From Chiridota heheva (lineage: Eukaryota; Echinodermata; Holothuroidea; Apodida; Chiridotidae): a stretch of DNA of 64,000 nt. Below, in pieces: positions 33,965-46,720 of the stretch. A program made the translations under genes and the position numbers. Location: NCBI GenBank assembly GCA_020152595.1, contig JAIGNY010001912.1, forward strand, positions 1,997,501 to 2,061,500, written 5' to 3'. Numbering within the stretch: position 1 is the first letter of the stretch; each line of letters opens with the position of its first letter. Below the pieces are notes generated by a model. It saw nothing but the letters and a program-made list of their open reading frames with translations. It did no database searches and was not told the origin of the DNA.

Positions 33965-34958
33965 AAATTTTCGGATTTTGTTTTTTTTAAGATTAATTTT
34001 CTTACCTTTCCTTTCATTTTGTATCACTAGAATTTGGTTTATATGAATGTTAAGACATAAAACTTTTTAATAAAAAAGTCAAAACAAAAAAAATATTGAT
34101 TTAAATATGAAATCTTAGGCAAAAATAGGCAAATTTTTATAAGCTTGTATTTTTTCTTGTGAATAATGAAAATGGAGGATTTTTTTACATATTTAGATTG
34201 TATGTGAAATTTCCTTTCCAATGGCCAGTCTAAATATTTTTTCTCATAGCAAAACATACAAAAACAATACAAAAAAATAAAATAATAATTACCGCTGTAA
34301 TTACTCGCAAAAAACAAAGCCGCGCACACGGCTGGCATTCGAACCCAGTGTATGCACATTGCCAGCTTGCACACTATCCACTACACCAGACTGCCTATGT
34401 TGTATATGTGTTTGTTTTTAACTTAAATATCTGTATTAAGCAAGAGGGGGTGGTTGCTCTTTTTCATCACAATATTTTTGGCATGCGATAGGTGTACTGC
34501 GATCCAGAGTTATGATTTTTTTCAATAATTTGTCTCAAGAAGGCTAAAAATCATCAAATTTTGCACAACTTTTGCCAAAAAATAAATATTGGTGATAAGG
34601 ACAGAAAAAACTAAACCGTAATTGGATACTTTGATGTCTTAGGCACTTGTTCACAGCTTTTCAAGCAAAAGTTAGGTCTGAAAGTATGGCAAATAAGCTT
34701 TTGAAAGAAAAATAATAAAAATGTTTCTTTGTTAAATTTGTGAATTTTTACATTTTCTCTATTTTAATCCATTTTTTCTCAAAAATCTTCAACATAACCC
34801 CAATTAAAAAGTTAAGTTTTCTGAAAGGGCTATTTGAGCTCATTCATATGATATCCGGATCACTGCTGTGGACCTATTTGACAAAGCAAAATAATTTTTT
34901 GAAAAGTGTATGTCCATTTGGTCGTGTCTCAACCGTGTTGGCATTTAAGGGTTAAATT
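33965..34958 (-). mobile_element. ~1-kb element with internal tRNA-like promoter, diverged copy
   Basis: Read on the minus strand, the left end is TTTAACCCTTAA...CCAACACGG. It aligns in order with the element at 51374: a 'gatccggatat' block, a tRNA-like segment and a 'ggaaaggaaatttcacatacaatctaaatatgt' block. The tRNA-like segment (34311-34386, minus) has a TGGTGTAGTGGATAG A-box-like stretch and a GGTTCGAATGCC B box. The far end has lost a recognisable terminal repeat. The 111-codon minus frame here is incidental. Confidence 0.6.
34311..34386 (-). other. tRNA-like pol III head inside the repeat
   Basis: Reads TGGTGTAGTGGATAGTG (A-box region), then, about 30 bp on, GGTTCGAATGCC (B box). The predicted acceptor ends do not pair, so it is not a working tRNA gene. 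Related by alignment to 51945-52020. Confidence 0.65.
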
Positions 34959-36161
34959 ATATATCTGATCTTTTCATTGAAGAAAGTAACACAAATATCG
35001 TACTAAAAGAGACTACAATTGTAAAATTTTGCAAAATCTAAAGACAATACATTTGAGCCAATTTCAGTCAAACAGCCCTACATTGAATTTGTTTCTGCTG
35101 AAAAAGCAACAGTATATCATTATATTGGTTTCTTATAATGTGCAATATCACAATTCTAAATCGTCTCATTGCACGCCAGTCAATTAATTCAGGGCTTAGC
35201 TAGAGACGGTGCCCTAAACTTGACTAGACTGGGACAGTATGCCTTCTGTTATTACCCCCTCCCCCCTCCCTTATAATTTGTATTGATATTTTCAAAAGAA
35301 TCTTTGAAATTGGGTACAAGGCAAAATTTAAAATGTGGACCCACGCTTGTCATTGATTGACATGCCCACCCTCACCTTCTTTGCAAAGTTCAAAGAGTAC
35401 CCCTTTACAAAGATAAAAACTGGGTGTTCTTATATCAAATATCATTCCCTTTTATATAACTGATATTTTTACTGACAATTTGAAGAAAGTTTCACAAACA
35501 TTTGCTATGTGAAATTTAAAATTACTATGCTTTGGGAAATTTGCTAGTGGGGGGATAATTGTATATTCCATATCCCCCACTCTCAAAAAAGTGGAGGAAT
35601 ATATACCACCCCAACCCCACAGGATCTGCGCCTATGATTAAGAGATGCCATTTTCTGTATATTATGCACACTCCTAATAGATTAAGATATTAGCACTCTC
35701 TAGAGAGCATACTTCCGCCCGTTGCAAGTCCATCATGCCTAGAAAAAATTAGAGTTCATTTGATCCCCATACCTAATATAATCTACCTCAGAAATCCTAG
35801 GCCCACCAAGATTCATCCCAAGTTTTGAAGACTGTAATGAACATTTGCAATCTGAACACTTGAAGATTTTTTTCGGACTATAATCTTTTTAAGGCCATAC
35901 CATTGTTTTCAATTTTAATCAAGTGAAGCATCACTGTTTGAGCTCTATTCAGCCAGGATTCACATTCCTTCATTTTCCATTCATGGGAGAAACCAATTGT
36001 ATCATTTTTATTGATTCCAGAGAACACTTGATGTAAGTCCCTTTGAGGCCAGAAAAATGTATTGTTTGGATCTTCATTTAGAGCATAAGGTCATTGTTCA
36101 GCACATTTCATTGGAAAGTTTCAATTTAGTCTTGACAACTTAGTCTTGACAGATCTCATCC
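34959..36161. other. Gene-poor stretch
   Basis: Contains pyrimidine-rich tracts (35262-35270) and probable old dispersed repeat sequence leading into the array below. No exon supported. Confidence 0.35.
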
Positions 36162-36640
36162 TAAAACATCCCCACCCCTCAATTTTTGTCTTCCCCCTGT
36201 TCCAATTAGTGCCACATTTTAATAAACTCTTTATAAGAGAGTAACAAAATCACACACCAAATTTAATCCAAATACAATCATCAGTTCTGGAGATATTTTG
36301 ATGACAGACAAGCATATCTTAAAATGTCCCCACCCCTTCACTTGCACCTTCCCTGTTCTAATATTTCTCAAATTTTAATCACTTCTTTCTTAAGCAGAAA
36401 AAACACCACATATTAAATCTAATCCAAATCCAATCATCAGTTATGGAGATATCTTGATAACAGACAAACAAACAGAGGCAAAAACATGTGCCCATCCCCC
36501 CATTTGCACCCTTCCCATGTTCCAATATGTCTCAAATTGTTATCACTTCTTCCTTAAGCAGTAACAAACTCACACACCAAATTTAATCAAAATCCAATCA
36601 TCAGTTCTTCTAATATCTTGATAACAAACAAACAGACAGA
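36162..36640. repeat. ~159-bp tandem repeat, 3 copies
   Basis: Units begin at about 36162, 36319 and 36480 (periods 157 and 161). Each runs through 'cccca(c)cccc', 'ttcc(c)tgttc(c/t)aat', 'tcacttctt', 'aaatttaat(c)caaatccaatcatcagtt' and 'gatatcttgataacagacaaac'. The last unit ends in a CAAA/CAGA simple repeat. Confidence 0.8.
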
Positions 36641-38570
36641 CAAACAAACAAATTTACAGAGGCGAAAACATAATCTCCATCCAACTTTGTTGGCAAAGTT
36701 TTGTTGTGCCTAGTTTCTCTGGACATCAGCTGACTTGATTTGTAGCTATATTGTTGCAGACAAGATGAGCCTTACCGTGAAATGTAAGAATCTCTCACAT
36801 CAAATAAAGACTGATTATGATCTTCACATTTCCAGGAAAACAATTGCATGTTAAACAAAAAAAGTAGACACTTTATCTGATGATACTCATCTTTTTAAAG
36901 CACAAAATGTATATACAGCAGTCAAAATAAACTTATGAGCTATTTCCAAATCTTTCCAAGTTTTAGTGGTATGTCAGGGGCATTTCTAGTAAGTCAAACT
37001 ATTATAGCTTTTTTTTCTATTTAGGTATGATCAAGGATATTTTAATTTTTTTCTCCAAGTAGAAGCAATCTGCAGATATTTCTGCCCCATCATTATGAAC
37101 AATTTGTACAATTCATGCAATGATGCATTTATTTTCCTCCTACTCCTTCTACATTCAATCCCCAAACTCGAGTTAATGAGGCATTTGACATCATTCTTTT
37201 TGAGACAAGCCCCACCCACCCGGTCATTTTCGAAAAGTTGTGATTTCATTTTGGAATAGGTGCCTCCATTTCTGTAAAAGCAAATCCATTCCAAGCAGGC
37301 TTGTTTTTTTAAGAAGCCCTAGGTTTGTTATTGTGTTAATCTTGAAAAATAACAAGTTGAAATATATATTTTGGTTCTTTTTTGGGGTATTTTGGCCATT
37401 AAAGAGAGTACATTGATTTTCTTTTAAATTTGAAATAGGTTAAAACTTGCCATGCTCCTGACTGTTTTGGCAGGTTTTGAAATTAAAGTGAGCTTTATTC
37501 TGAAAGATTATAAGATGCCCCACATTTTGATATCAAAAACAGTTTGTTGCGAAAACATTCAGGGGGTACATTTCTCCTAATTTTTTTAAATGTTTTTAAT
37601 TGTTTCCGAGGAGTTTAGTGTGGGCCTATATTGTTACTACACAGGAGGGTACAGATATCATACTTTAAATGGTGATTTCTAGCTGAAAAGGTTTAATTTT
37701 GGGAAAGTTTAACCGTAACATTAAAGCCTAACTTCAGGTGATATATATACACCAATAGCAATAGCGCATTTGCCGTAATTACACTGGCCCAGAAATAGGT
37801 CTGTATTTGCCATGCTCCTGACTGTTTTGGCAGGTTTTGCAATTAAATATCATTTGAAAGATGTGTAGAAGGAAATTTTACATCACATAGTCAAAAATCT
37901 TTCTGTTGCGAGAATGATTACCTACATCGCATGGGAAAAATTAATTGGGTAAATTTGTCAGTTTTGTAGCATTCTTTTTGTCTGTAAAATTAATCCTTTT
38001 TTCAATCAATGATAACTTTAAAAAGCCAATGAATATAATCATTCAACCTTTAACTAAACTTTTTGCAAAATTGACAATCATTTATCCATTCTTTGACCAT
38101 GAAATCATCATTGGCAAATGGCACGTTTGAACTCATTATATATTCCTAAATCTGAGTGGGCGTGAATACGTACAGAAGAAAAGAAACGACTTTTTAGAGT
38201 TTGGGGATTGACTGTCTAGATCACAAATATTTAGTCTATTAAAATTCGTTTTTATTACTGAAAGCCCTTTAAAAGTGTTAAGTCACTATAACCACCCACA
38301 TATATGCTGCCAAACAGCTGTACATTTAATACCTGTTCTTAACAGTGCACCCAAACTAATGGAATTGTGACACATGATCTTCTTTTCAAAATAATGATAT
38401 AATTCCTCTATATCATCACTGATCACAATTAATTTAAGATAGATCTTCCTTAGAGGGATTAGAAGGGTTTCATGCATGTCTTCTAAAAGTACAAGCTCAG
38501 CAAACCGAAAACATTTGGGTTATTGTTACACAGATTAATTCAACACCAAAAGTAATTGCACTCCAATGCC
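36641..38570. other. Gene-poor, with a 36-bp direct repeat
   Basis: 'ttgccatgctcctgactgttttggcaggtttt' occurs at 37447 and again at 37807, exactly 360 bp apart, each followed by (g)aattaaa. No exon supported. Confidence 0.45.
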
Positions 38571-38836
38571 ATATTAGTTGTTCTGCTCCTTAAAGTTTCA
38601 AACAGTCAGACCCGACCTGATACATAACCAAGTCAGGTCAGACTTTTTCTCTTTATTTTCTTTATTCTGAAAACCTTAGTTGTTGTGGAAGTTGGTCTTG
38701 AGTACCATATTAGCAATGGATGAAGTCCTTATTGTGTGGTTATTTTGATTAGAATAAAGTGGTCTCACTATTTGCAGCAGTAAGTTTGTGGTTATGATTT
38801 GCTAGAACAAATTTTTAAGAAGAAAGACAAGTCATG
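38571..38836 (+). mobile_element. 266-bp insertion element, copy 1
   Basis: Starts atattagttgttctgctcc and ends caagtcatg. Same length (266 bp) and about 90% identical to 44787-45052 in the same orientation. It contains an imperfect version of the 11-bp inverted repeat described for copy 2. No open frame and no obvious terminal repeats. Probably nonautonomous. Confidence 0.75.
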
Positions 38837-40728
38837 CAAAGTTTGATACTGTCAATTTATAATCATTTGCCTTTAATAATTATTAGCATTAATCTTTGCA
38901 TTTGAATCCTCACTTACTTTTGCAAAAATATAAGAGTCAATAAATGAGCTGCTCACACTGATGTCTTAAAAAAATCAATTTAGCACAATGCAATATAGGA
39001 AAGGAAGAAATTTCTTCAATCTTTTAAATTCCCTTAGATAATATATCTAGACATGGTTGTACAGGAGCCAATGTTGTCTCATATCTAACATTAAGATACA
39101 CCACTCTTTGTAAATAAGTTATTCAACACTACTGAGGTATCCTTTATATATGATATATAGAAGAGTGTTAAATTCTAAAAAAGATATGGAATGTCATTTT
39201 CACTGAAGACAAACAAATATACAAACGTAACGGATACACTGGGGAAAATGTTTTACTTTGTATTTGTCACTAGTACTTGCAAGTACAAATTTATAGTTTT
39301 GTAAAATGATACATTATTACTTCCAAATAAAATCTTGAAGACACAGGATGTATTATGTTCAATCCTTCATTACTAAAAAGCTGAAGTACAGTATATGCAA
39401 ACAAGTTTAACTTTCAGTTGTCATCTACAAAGATGGTTAGGATCTTATATGATCTCCTAGAATTGGTTAAGATTTTAGGATGAGAAAGAAAGACACACTA
39501 AGTTTGCAATAGAACATATTATTAAGGAAAGTAAGCAGATTAAGAATTGTGCTTAGATAGAACAGTACAACTATGCAGATGTATTAATACTGATAATTGC
39601 CTAACAAAGGTATAATCTTAAAGAAAGTGAAAATCCTAATATTTTCTAAGCTTTAAGCTGAATCCATTGAAAGTTTCAAGCTAGAATTGAGTGTTGTGTA
39701 AATAAAAATATATATAAGGACACAACACATATGGAAAGTTGAACTGGGACAAGATGCAAAATGTGTTAATTAAATGCAAATTGACTAAACTTAACTTAAC
39801 ACATGTGTGTGCCAGAGGAAAATATACACTGGAAATTTTCAAGGATATATTTTTTTGGAAGGTGTAGAAAGGATTAGGACGGGTGAGGGGAAGGGTTGTA
39901 TGACATACCATCATTATCGCAATACATTATAGGGCATCACACAGTGTAGTTTAATCTCTCTGTTCTGAGATTGACTAGAAGTGCCAGAATAACAATTCCT
40001 TCAGTCTGTTTATTTGAAAGAGAACTTGTAAAACGTCCAACTTGTTATATCATTTTAGAATAATATGCTGATAAGATTACACTTTTCTCTTCCAAATATA
40101 TATGAAAACACAAAAGCAGGGTACAGACATACATGTGGTATAATATAAAAGAATGTGATATATCCTAAATGTGATAGAACTTAAATGTGATATAATATCT
40201 ACCTGTTGTTTAATTTTCAAATAACAATTCCAGAATCTCAACTGGAATCTCAACTGGAATCTCAACTAAAATATATAATCTATACATTACAAAGTCATTG
40301 TTAAACTGACAGAACCATGACAATTACCTAACTGCCCTTGACTCTTAAGATTCAGCACTAAGCACAAAACTGGTTTATCTTAAATTGCCCAAACAATGTA
40401 TGCAATGATAAAGAACTTAAAAACAATACAATTCACATTTTTCAATTCTCTAGTTTTATAACAAGAGGTCAGCTTTCTGAGATTTAAGTGGTATCATGTT
40501 GCATATTTGCTAATAAAACAACTCCATCATCAATTCTGAATGAAATGCGAGCAGTATAATACAAATGATTAATTTCCTGAAAACGTGCTCGTTCATTGTT
40601 TCAATAAAAGCAATACTATTCAAAACTCACATTTCAGTTGAAAGATATTATACAATGATTACAAATATTAGAGGGAATCTAGCTAAAAGCTAAGCTTGGA
40701 TGCCTAACTTAATTTGCAGGAATACAAA
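38837..40728. other. Gene-poor stretch
   Basis: AT-rich; no exon, RNA gene or repeat could be supported. 'ctcaactggaatctcaactggaat' at 40237-40270 is a short tandem triplication. Confidence 0.4.
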
Positions 40729-41456
40729 GGCATAGTCAGGTTTTTATTTTAGGTGGGGAGGGGAGGGGGAGGAGGGCAGATCTGCTAGCTGTATACGCTT
40801 TGCAAATTTAGTATGTGGTCTAGAGAACCGCTCAAGGACCCCTAAACCTAGTGGAAGCTATGCGTTTTGGTGGACTAGAGGGTGCCTAAAAAAGTTTAAT
40901 ATCATATTCAATCGCTCGATATATCAGCTAATATATGAAAATGTAAAATCATATTGAAAATGATATCCAAAACCAAAAGGTTTTGTAGTTCCGATGCTTT
41001 TTTTATGCTGAATGATTTTGTTTTAACTGTTAATGTCATTGCATATCATGAAATATTTGACGACAAGAATTCTTCAGATATCGTGTTTAGAAGCTCTTTT
41101 CAGCAATATCATATTAAGCCCTGCCCACTAGGCTAATTAATGATATTCAATGTTTTTATCAAATGAACACATACAAACTAGCTAATATCATAATTCTAGT
41201 ACATATGAAACAAAACAGACAAATGATTGTTAAAATATGAGCATTTCAAGAATTTTACATTACACCCTGCCTACTCATTAATATGCATAAAATCACCACC
41301 AAAATCATTTTTGTATTTGAATATTTCTTTATTTTTATATTCTATTTTCTAATTGATTGATAGATTATGATTATCTTATTTATTATTATTTCATTTATTG
41401 TTATAATTTATATATATATATATATATATTATTATATATATATTTATATTTATTAT

Positions 41457-41499
<43 letters not shown>

Positions 41500-41547
41500 A
41501 TATATATATATATATATATTGAGGGGGCGCTCCCCTGGCTACGTGCC
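40729..41547. mobile_element. Possible TIR element (nonautonomous)
   Basis: Left end GGCATAGTCAGG (40729-40740); right end, reverse-complemented, GGCACGTAGCCAGG (41534-41547). Both are followed inward by G-rich sequence (gtggggaggggaggggg; ggagcgccccctc on the opposite strand). The GGCRTAGYCAGG signature matches the ends of the element at 56877-57690. Inside are a partial copy of the ~300-bp family (41095-41290) and a TA microsatellite. No target duplication is obvious. Confidence 0.45.
41402..41520. repeat. TA microsatellite
   Basis: Interrupted runs of (TA)n broken by ttatta and tttta. The 75-codon Ile/Tyr frame through it is an artefact. Confidence 0.95.
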
Positions 41548-44500
41548 TGAGTCACACAACTGGTTGAAAAGTGTTTTTTTCTAAACGTTGGATAAATATA
41601 ACATACCCATGTTGAAGTTATGAAAATATTGACAATTGGCTTGTTTCAGCATGAAAGTCATAACATGTAACATTAATGGTATATATGTTTGAATAGAAGA
41701 AATCTTTCCTAAATTACGAAAAGGATTTTAACTTAAAATCTGTCAAAATTGAATACAAATCAACCATTTTAAAGCTTTTAATCCACATAGAAAGGAAATC
41801 ACAAGGCCCTGAGAAAGATTTTTAGATTTGGATATGTTTCAAATGCATTATTCTGAACTGTTCCTACTCATACATCATTAATTTCACATATTTAGAAATA
41901 ACTTCGATCAGGTATATCAATTGACAACTAAGTAGCTTGATTGATTTCCAAGATGAAAAGGCTGTTTTACATACAATGTAATGCTCTCTTTAAGTTATTA
42001 AACACAATTCTTTTGTAACAATTATATAATTATTTTAAACTTGGTAGATATGACAACTATCCTTTTTGCTCAATCAAAGTAATGACATTTTAGTTGTGTA
42101 AATAAAGCTTGTTTGTTAAAAATTGTTTACTACCTCCATTTGTCAAAAATCTTTGAACCCTTTTACAATTGATAAATCAGAGAATCTTGGTAAATCCTGA
42201 ATGATTATCGTCATAGGCGTAGGGGTGTCCAAAGGAACGTGGGACAAGGGGGCATGCATGGAGTTTTTTTTTTATATCTTAGCGTAATTTTGACGCCCCC
42301 CCCCCCAACTTTTGGAAGGCAAATTCCACCTATGGGTTTGAGATTTGAGGGCCATGTCCCCCTCCAGCACAGCCCTCAGTGTCAGGTCCCCTGGTAAATG
42401 ATTTTATCGAATAAATACTAAATGTATGTTACATTTTATATGTACTATGTAGAATTCGTGAGTGAGTGAATTTTTATTTGTTTTCAAGCTTCAAGAATGA
42501 TGTAGAATAATTTCATGTAACTTTCGAAAAGGCACCTCATTCCCCAGTCCATCCTCAACTTTCAAAAGGGTACCTCCTGCCCCCTTACTCTAGGGCAAGG
42601 TGGAAGTTGCCCCCTTGGTTCCGACATCACTGCTATCATGGAGTGTGAGAATAATGGCATGGGGTTCAGGGCTGTGGGGTCAAGGAGATGCAGCCTCCAG
42701 AAGCCCTGCAAAGTTGTACATTATTCTCAAAATATTACACAAAAAGGTTTTTTTAAGATACTAGTCAAAAACCAGGTAACGTAAGTAATGAAAATTGAAC
42801 TGCACAATCATGAAATCACAACGTATGAAAGGAGGAATAGAAATGATGTCTGTTGAGGTTTAACGGCACTGCAACAGTCAGAGTCATATGTGCCAAAATA
42901 GAAAAGATTCATTGTCAATTGTTGGAAAAACTTTTCAATGATGATTGTATTCTCTAAACAAAGGTGTAGGAAGCAGCTATTCTGTAAATGGCAAACTGTC
43001 CCTCCCACCTGGGCTAGGGAATTTGACCTTACTGGTTACACTTTTTTTCTGGGAGGTAAAACAAGTCTTGGCACTTTTTTTCTTCCACCCCAATTCAATG
43101 TTAGCATGCGCTTTGCAAGAAAAGTTTTTGCTTACTTGGTATACTTGTATTGTTAACTAGTGTGTACATGTTCATGGTATAGAACAGTTGAATATCATTA
43201 ATATACATTGTGGGCTGGGCTTAATTGGTTTTGCTGAACAGAGCTTGTAAATACAGTAGCTCAAGGACAATACATTGGATACAGGTCATATGTGGTACTG
43301 GATTACACATTGTCTGCTTGTGTGCCTTAACAACTCCTTGGTGGGGGCTTAATATGAAACAATTTTTTTTTTTTTTAAAGTGTTGTCAACAGGTTCTCTT
43401 TTATTGATGTGTGATGTACATGGTGGGTATTGCTTATGAATATATGTTATTTTAGCATATTTCGTGATATGCAATGCGAGTTGGTATAAAAGTTGAAAAT
43501 CAACCAACAATGATAGAATGCAATGAAACCACTAAACATTTTGATTTTCTCGTTAAGACCCCACATAGTAGAACATGCAGTCTCCTAGCTGTTTGTTGCA
43601 TCAAGGACCTGTTATTTGGGACCAAATAAAAGGTCCCTGGTTGCATAAACATTTCATCAGGAACCATTGGAAATATCTGCTACTGAAAATTGAAGAAATG
43701 TGAGTACAATTACTTCCCCTCAACATGAAAAATTGCACCTTAAATCAGGGTGTTCTGATTTTCCACGTTGGAAAATGGAACATTTCTAGGCCACAGAAAA
43801 TTCACACATACATACAGTGTACAATTATACATACACTGTACATACAGAGTTTATTTTGGTAATGGTTTAAGCGTGACACAGCGTGTACACTATTGAGTGA
43901 GGGCGCTGTGAGTATCAATGTCACAGATGTCGGAGCACAATATTGGCATGATCCCCATTTAGTATCTTGTATTCACTGGCAAAAACATCTCCCCATCTCA
44001 CTCTCATGATGGTAAAAATTTCAACTGAGTTTTGTGTTTGGTTTACTTGAAATAAGATCATTTTCATTGTGCTTAACTACTAAAAATTCTATAATTATCT
44101 ATTCTCTTGCAAAATTTATGTGATAAAAATACCAATTTACCCATCATGTACGACAGTATTTTTCTTGTGTGGAAATACCAAATAATTATGTACTTGGCCA
44201 GCATTGTATAGATATCTTTTTATGCAAAACAAGTAATATTACAAAGAAACTTTTGTTCTTGTCCCAAGTTTTTTGTAGAAAATTTGTGTCACTTTGGTCA
44301 TTATATTGAATATAAACAGCAGTAGTCAGGAATGGTGAATTATTTTGAAAGTGAGGAGCTGAACTCTAGATATGGTAAACATAAATCTGCCAAAGATCGC
44401 CATCCTGGTTAATTCGGTTTTTGTTTGAAGCTTATGCCTGGCAAAAACATTTAATGTTGTAAGTGAACCTTTTTTGTATATTCTTACATGATTTGCAACA

Positions 44501-44650
44501 TAAAGTATATAGGTTACATTAAAAGACTCAGACTTCAAGTAGAGTTGCCAGTTATCAAAGATAGGATCAAATTTTCCTTTGTAAATGCATTGATTCCTTC
44601 TAAAGTCATTGGGGCCTTGAAATTCACAAAAAAGGATGCCTATCAACTAA
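41548..44650. other. Gene-poor, with repeat fragments
   Basis: 42205-42620 contains C- and G-rich MITE-like sequence ('ggcgtaggggtgtccaaagg', a run of C at 42295-42306). 43190-43360 carries an inverse-orientation copy of the ~300-bp family ('catatgtggtac', 'gggcttaatatg'). No exon supported. Confidence 0.4.
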
Positions 44651-45405
44651 GATGATTATAAAGGAAGTTTTTTATATTCTTTTATACAAGATGTGTATTT
44701 TTTATTGATGCTGTCAGAATGTGTGTACTGTAAGTGACAGTTGAACATTTGAAAGAAATAGATACATCTTTGCATCATACGAAACCACATTAGTTGTTCT
44801 GCTCCTTAAAGTTTCAAACAGTCAGACCCGACCTGATAAATAACCAGGTCGGGTCAGATTTTTCCTCTTTATTTTCTTTATTCTGAAAACCTTAGTTCTT
44901 GTGGAAGTTGGTGCTGAGTATCATATTAGCAATGGATGAAGTCCTTATCGTGTGATTATTTTAATTAAAATAAAGTGGTCTCACTATTTGCTACAGTAAG
45001 TTTGTGGTGATGATTTGCTGGAACAAATTTTTAAGGAGAAGGACACGTCATGAGTCCATCCATGAAGCAATTCTCTGAATTTGAATAATTTAGCTATATG
45101 AAAATTAAGCAATCACAAATCCTTCATACAAGAGAATTAATATTTGATATCTTATTTCTCACTTATGAGATTAGCTTGGCTATATCTCTGTAGGTGTTTG
45201 TAGTGTTGCAGTTAATTATTTGAGATGAGCAGTGATTGATATGATTATATTTAATTGATCACAAGCCAATAACCAATAAAATTTGAGATATGTTTGTAAA
45301 GTTATCATTGAAAGTTTGCACTCTCACTCTTATCATAGACCAAATAGGTACTCTACTTTCAAATTGGACACTGGTTCGCATTGGTGGTGGTATCAGTGTG
45401 AATAG
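44651..45405 (+). repeat. Left arm of a large inverted duplication
   Basis: From 'gatgattataaag' to 'ggtatcagtgtgaatag', reverse-complementary to 48918-49386 with about 90% identity. Removing the 266-bp insertion leaves 489 bp against 469 bp in the other arm. The arms are separated by 3.5 kb. Confidence 0.85.
44787..45052 (+). mobile_element. 266-bp insertion element, copy 2
   Basis: Interrupts the left arm between 'cgaaacc' and 'agtccatcc'. The right arm retains the uninterrupted 'cgaaaccagtccatcc', so the exact insertion is visible. It has no target duplication longer than 1 bp. Near the left end GACCCGACCTG (44825-44835) and CAGGTCGGGTC (44845-44855) form a perfect 11-bp hairpin with a 9-nt loop. 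Confidence 0.8.
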
Positions 45406-46212
45406 ATTGATGCTAAGTAGCTGACTCTTAGCGAAAAATTAAAATTGTACTCAAACAAAGTGGTAATTATTCATTGTTCGCTTTGATTACACAAATGAAA
45501 ATTGATGAAGAAGAGTATAAGGGAAAGAAAAAGTGGCAAGTACTTTTGTTTGGGATTGTAGCTTGAAAGAATGGGAAAATTACAGAGAAAATAGTAAATC
45601 TCAGAAGGTTACCCTGACAGCAGGAGATTTACCTAATAAACAGCATGAGCACCAATGGAAACATAATATTTACCAGTGTAGATTTTGTAGTACCATTATT
45701 AAAAAAGTAGTGATGATTGTATGGATCATTCCCCAAGCCAAAAATTGGAGAGGATATACACCCCCCCCCCCTTCCACCCCCCATTAGTGTCAATGCCTGC
45801 AGGATACAGAGCTTTTTTCCAGAATGTCCACACAATTGCTCATAGTGATCATAAACACTGATTCTGTACTTATCTCTGGATCTTTAATGTGTCAATCAGA
45901 TCTAGGCATAAAATACAAAAACCCATGTTATTTGACACTTCTATCATATACTAACATCTGATAACAAAAAATATTATTTTGTTCATGGATCAAAAATATG
46001 TCAATAAGCCCTTGATTTTCCAGAAAAAAGTATGCAGGCACGGTTATTAACAAGTATTTACATGTTGAAGAAGAACATATTTGAATAATCCAACCCTAGT
46101 ATCAAGTGTCATAGACCTCAACACGGCCCAATGCCTTGACGTTATATCCAAGTTTTATGCAATTACACAGGACTGATTAAAAATGATTGATGGAGCAAAG
46201 CTGTGTTAAATG
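45406..46212. other. Spacer of the inverted duplication
   Basis: No exon supported. The plus-strand frame at 45533-45787 (84 codons) ends in a C-run and shows no domain. Confidence 0.35.
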
Positions 46213-46720
46213 ATTAGTTCAGTGGTCAAGCATGTTTATCTTATTTGAAAGAGGACTTCAAAAGAAACAAAATGTTGAACAAAGCATTCATAAATCTTAT
46301 TCCGTTAAGGAGATATTTAAGTTTAAAGTTTGGTATTATTTGTGAAATTAAGACTAGTTGTGATGTCAGAGCCTCAGATTCCTCAGTCTTTGTTTTTTAT
46401 CATATTTCATCATATAAAAAGTAGTAAAACTGAATCTAGGAAGGGTACTTATAATACATCACCTGAAAAAAGTTTGAGGGAAAATAATCTAAATAGTGAA
46501 AAAATTCAATAAACTTTTTTTAAAATACATAAGGACTTTGAGGAATCCGAGGCTGTGACATCACAACTTGTCTGATTTCAGTCGTTTCTACTGAAATTAT
46601 ACCAAACTTTAAACTTGAATATCTCCTTAATGGAACAAGATTTTGCAATGCTTTTTCACCATTTTGTTTCTTTTGAAGTCCTCTTTCTGAAAGATGGACA
46701 TGCTTGACCACTGAACTAAT
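46213..46720. mobile_element. 508-bp foldback element
   Basis: Arms 46213-46395 and 46531-46720 are inverted copies, with outer ends ATTAGTTCAGTGGTCAAGCATG and CATGCTTGACCACTGAACTAAT. An AT-rich loop of about 135 bp separates them. TTAAAT occurs just outside both ends (46206-46211; 46724-46729) and may be the remains of a target duplication. No open frame. Typical of foldback or long-TIR MITE elements. Confidence 0.75.

Noticed and set aside
34039..34374. 111-codon minus-strand frame
   Set aside because: Lies across the tRNA-like head and AT-rich tail of a repeat; not conserved as a frame in the 51-kb copy.
34311..34386. tRNA gene on the minus strand
   Set aside because: A and B boxes are present, but acceptor and other stems do not pair. 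The same segment recurs inside a repeat family.
41357..41584. 75-codon Ile/Tyr-rich frame
   Set aside because: Produced by the TA microsatellite.
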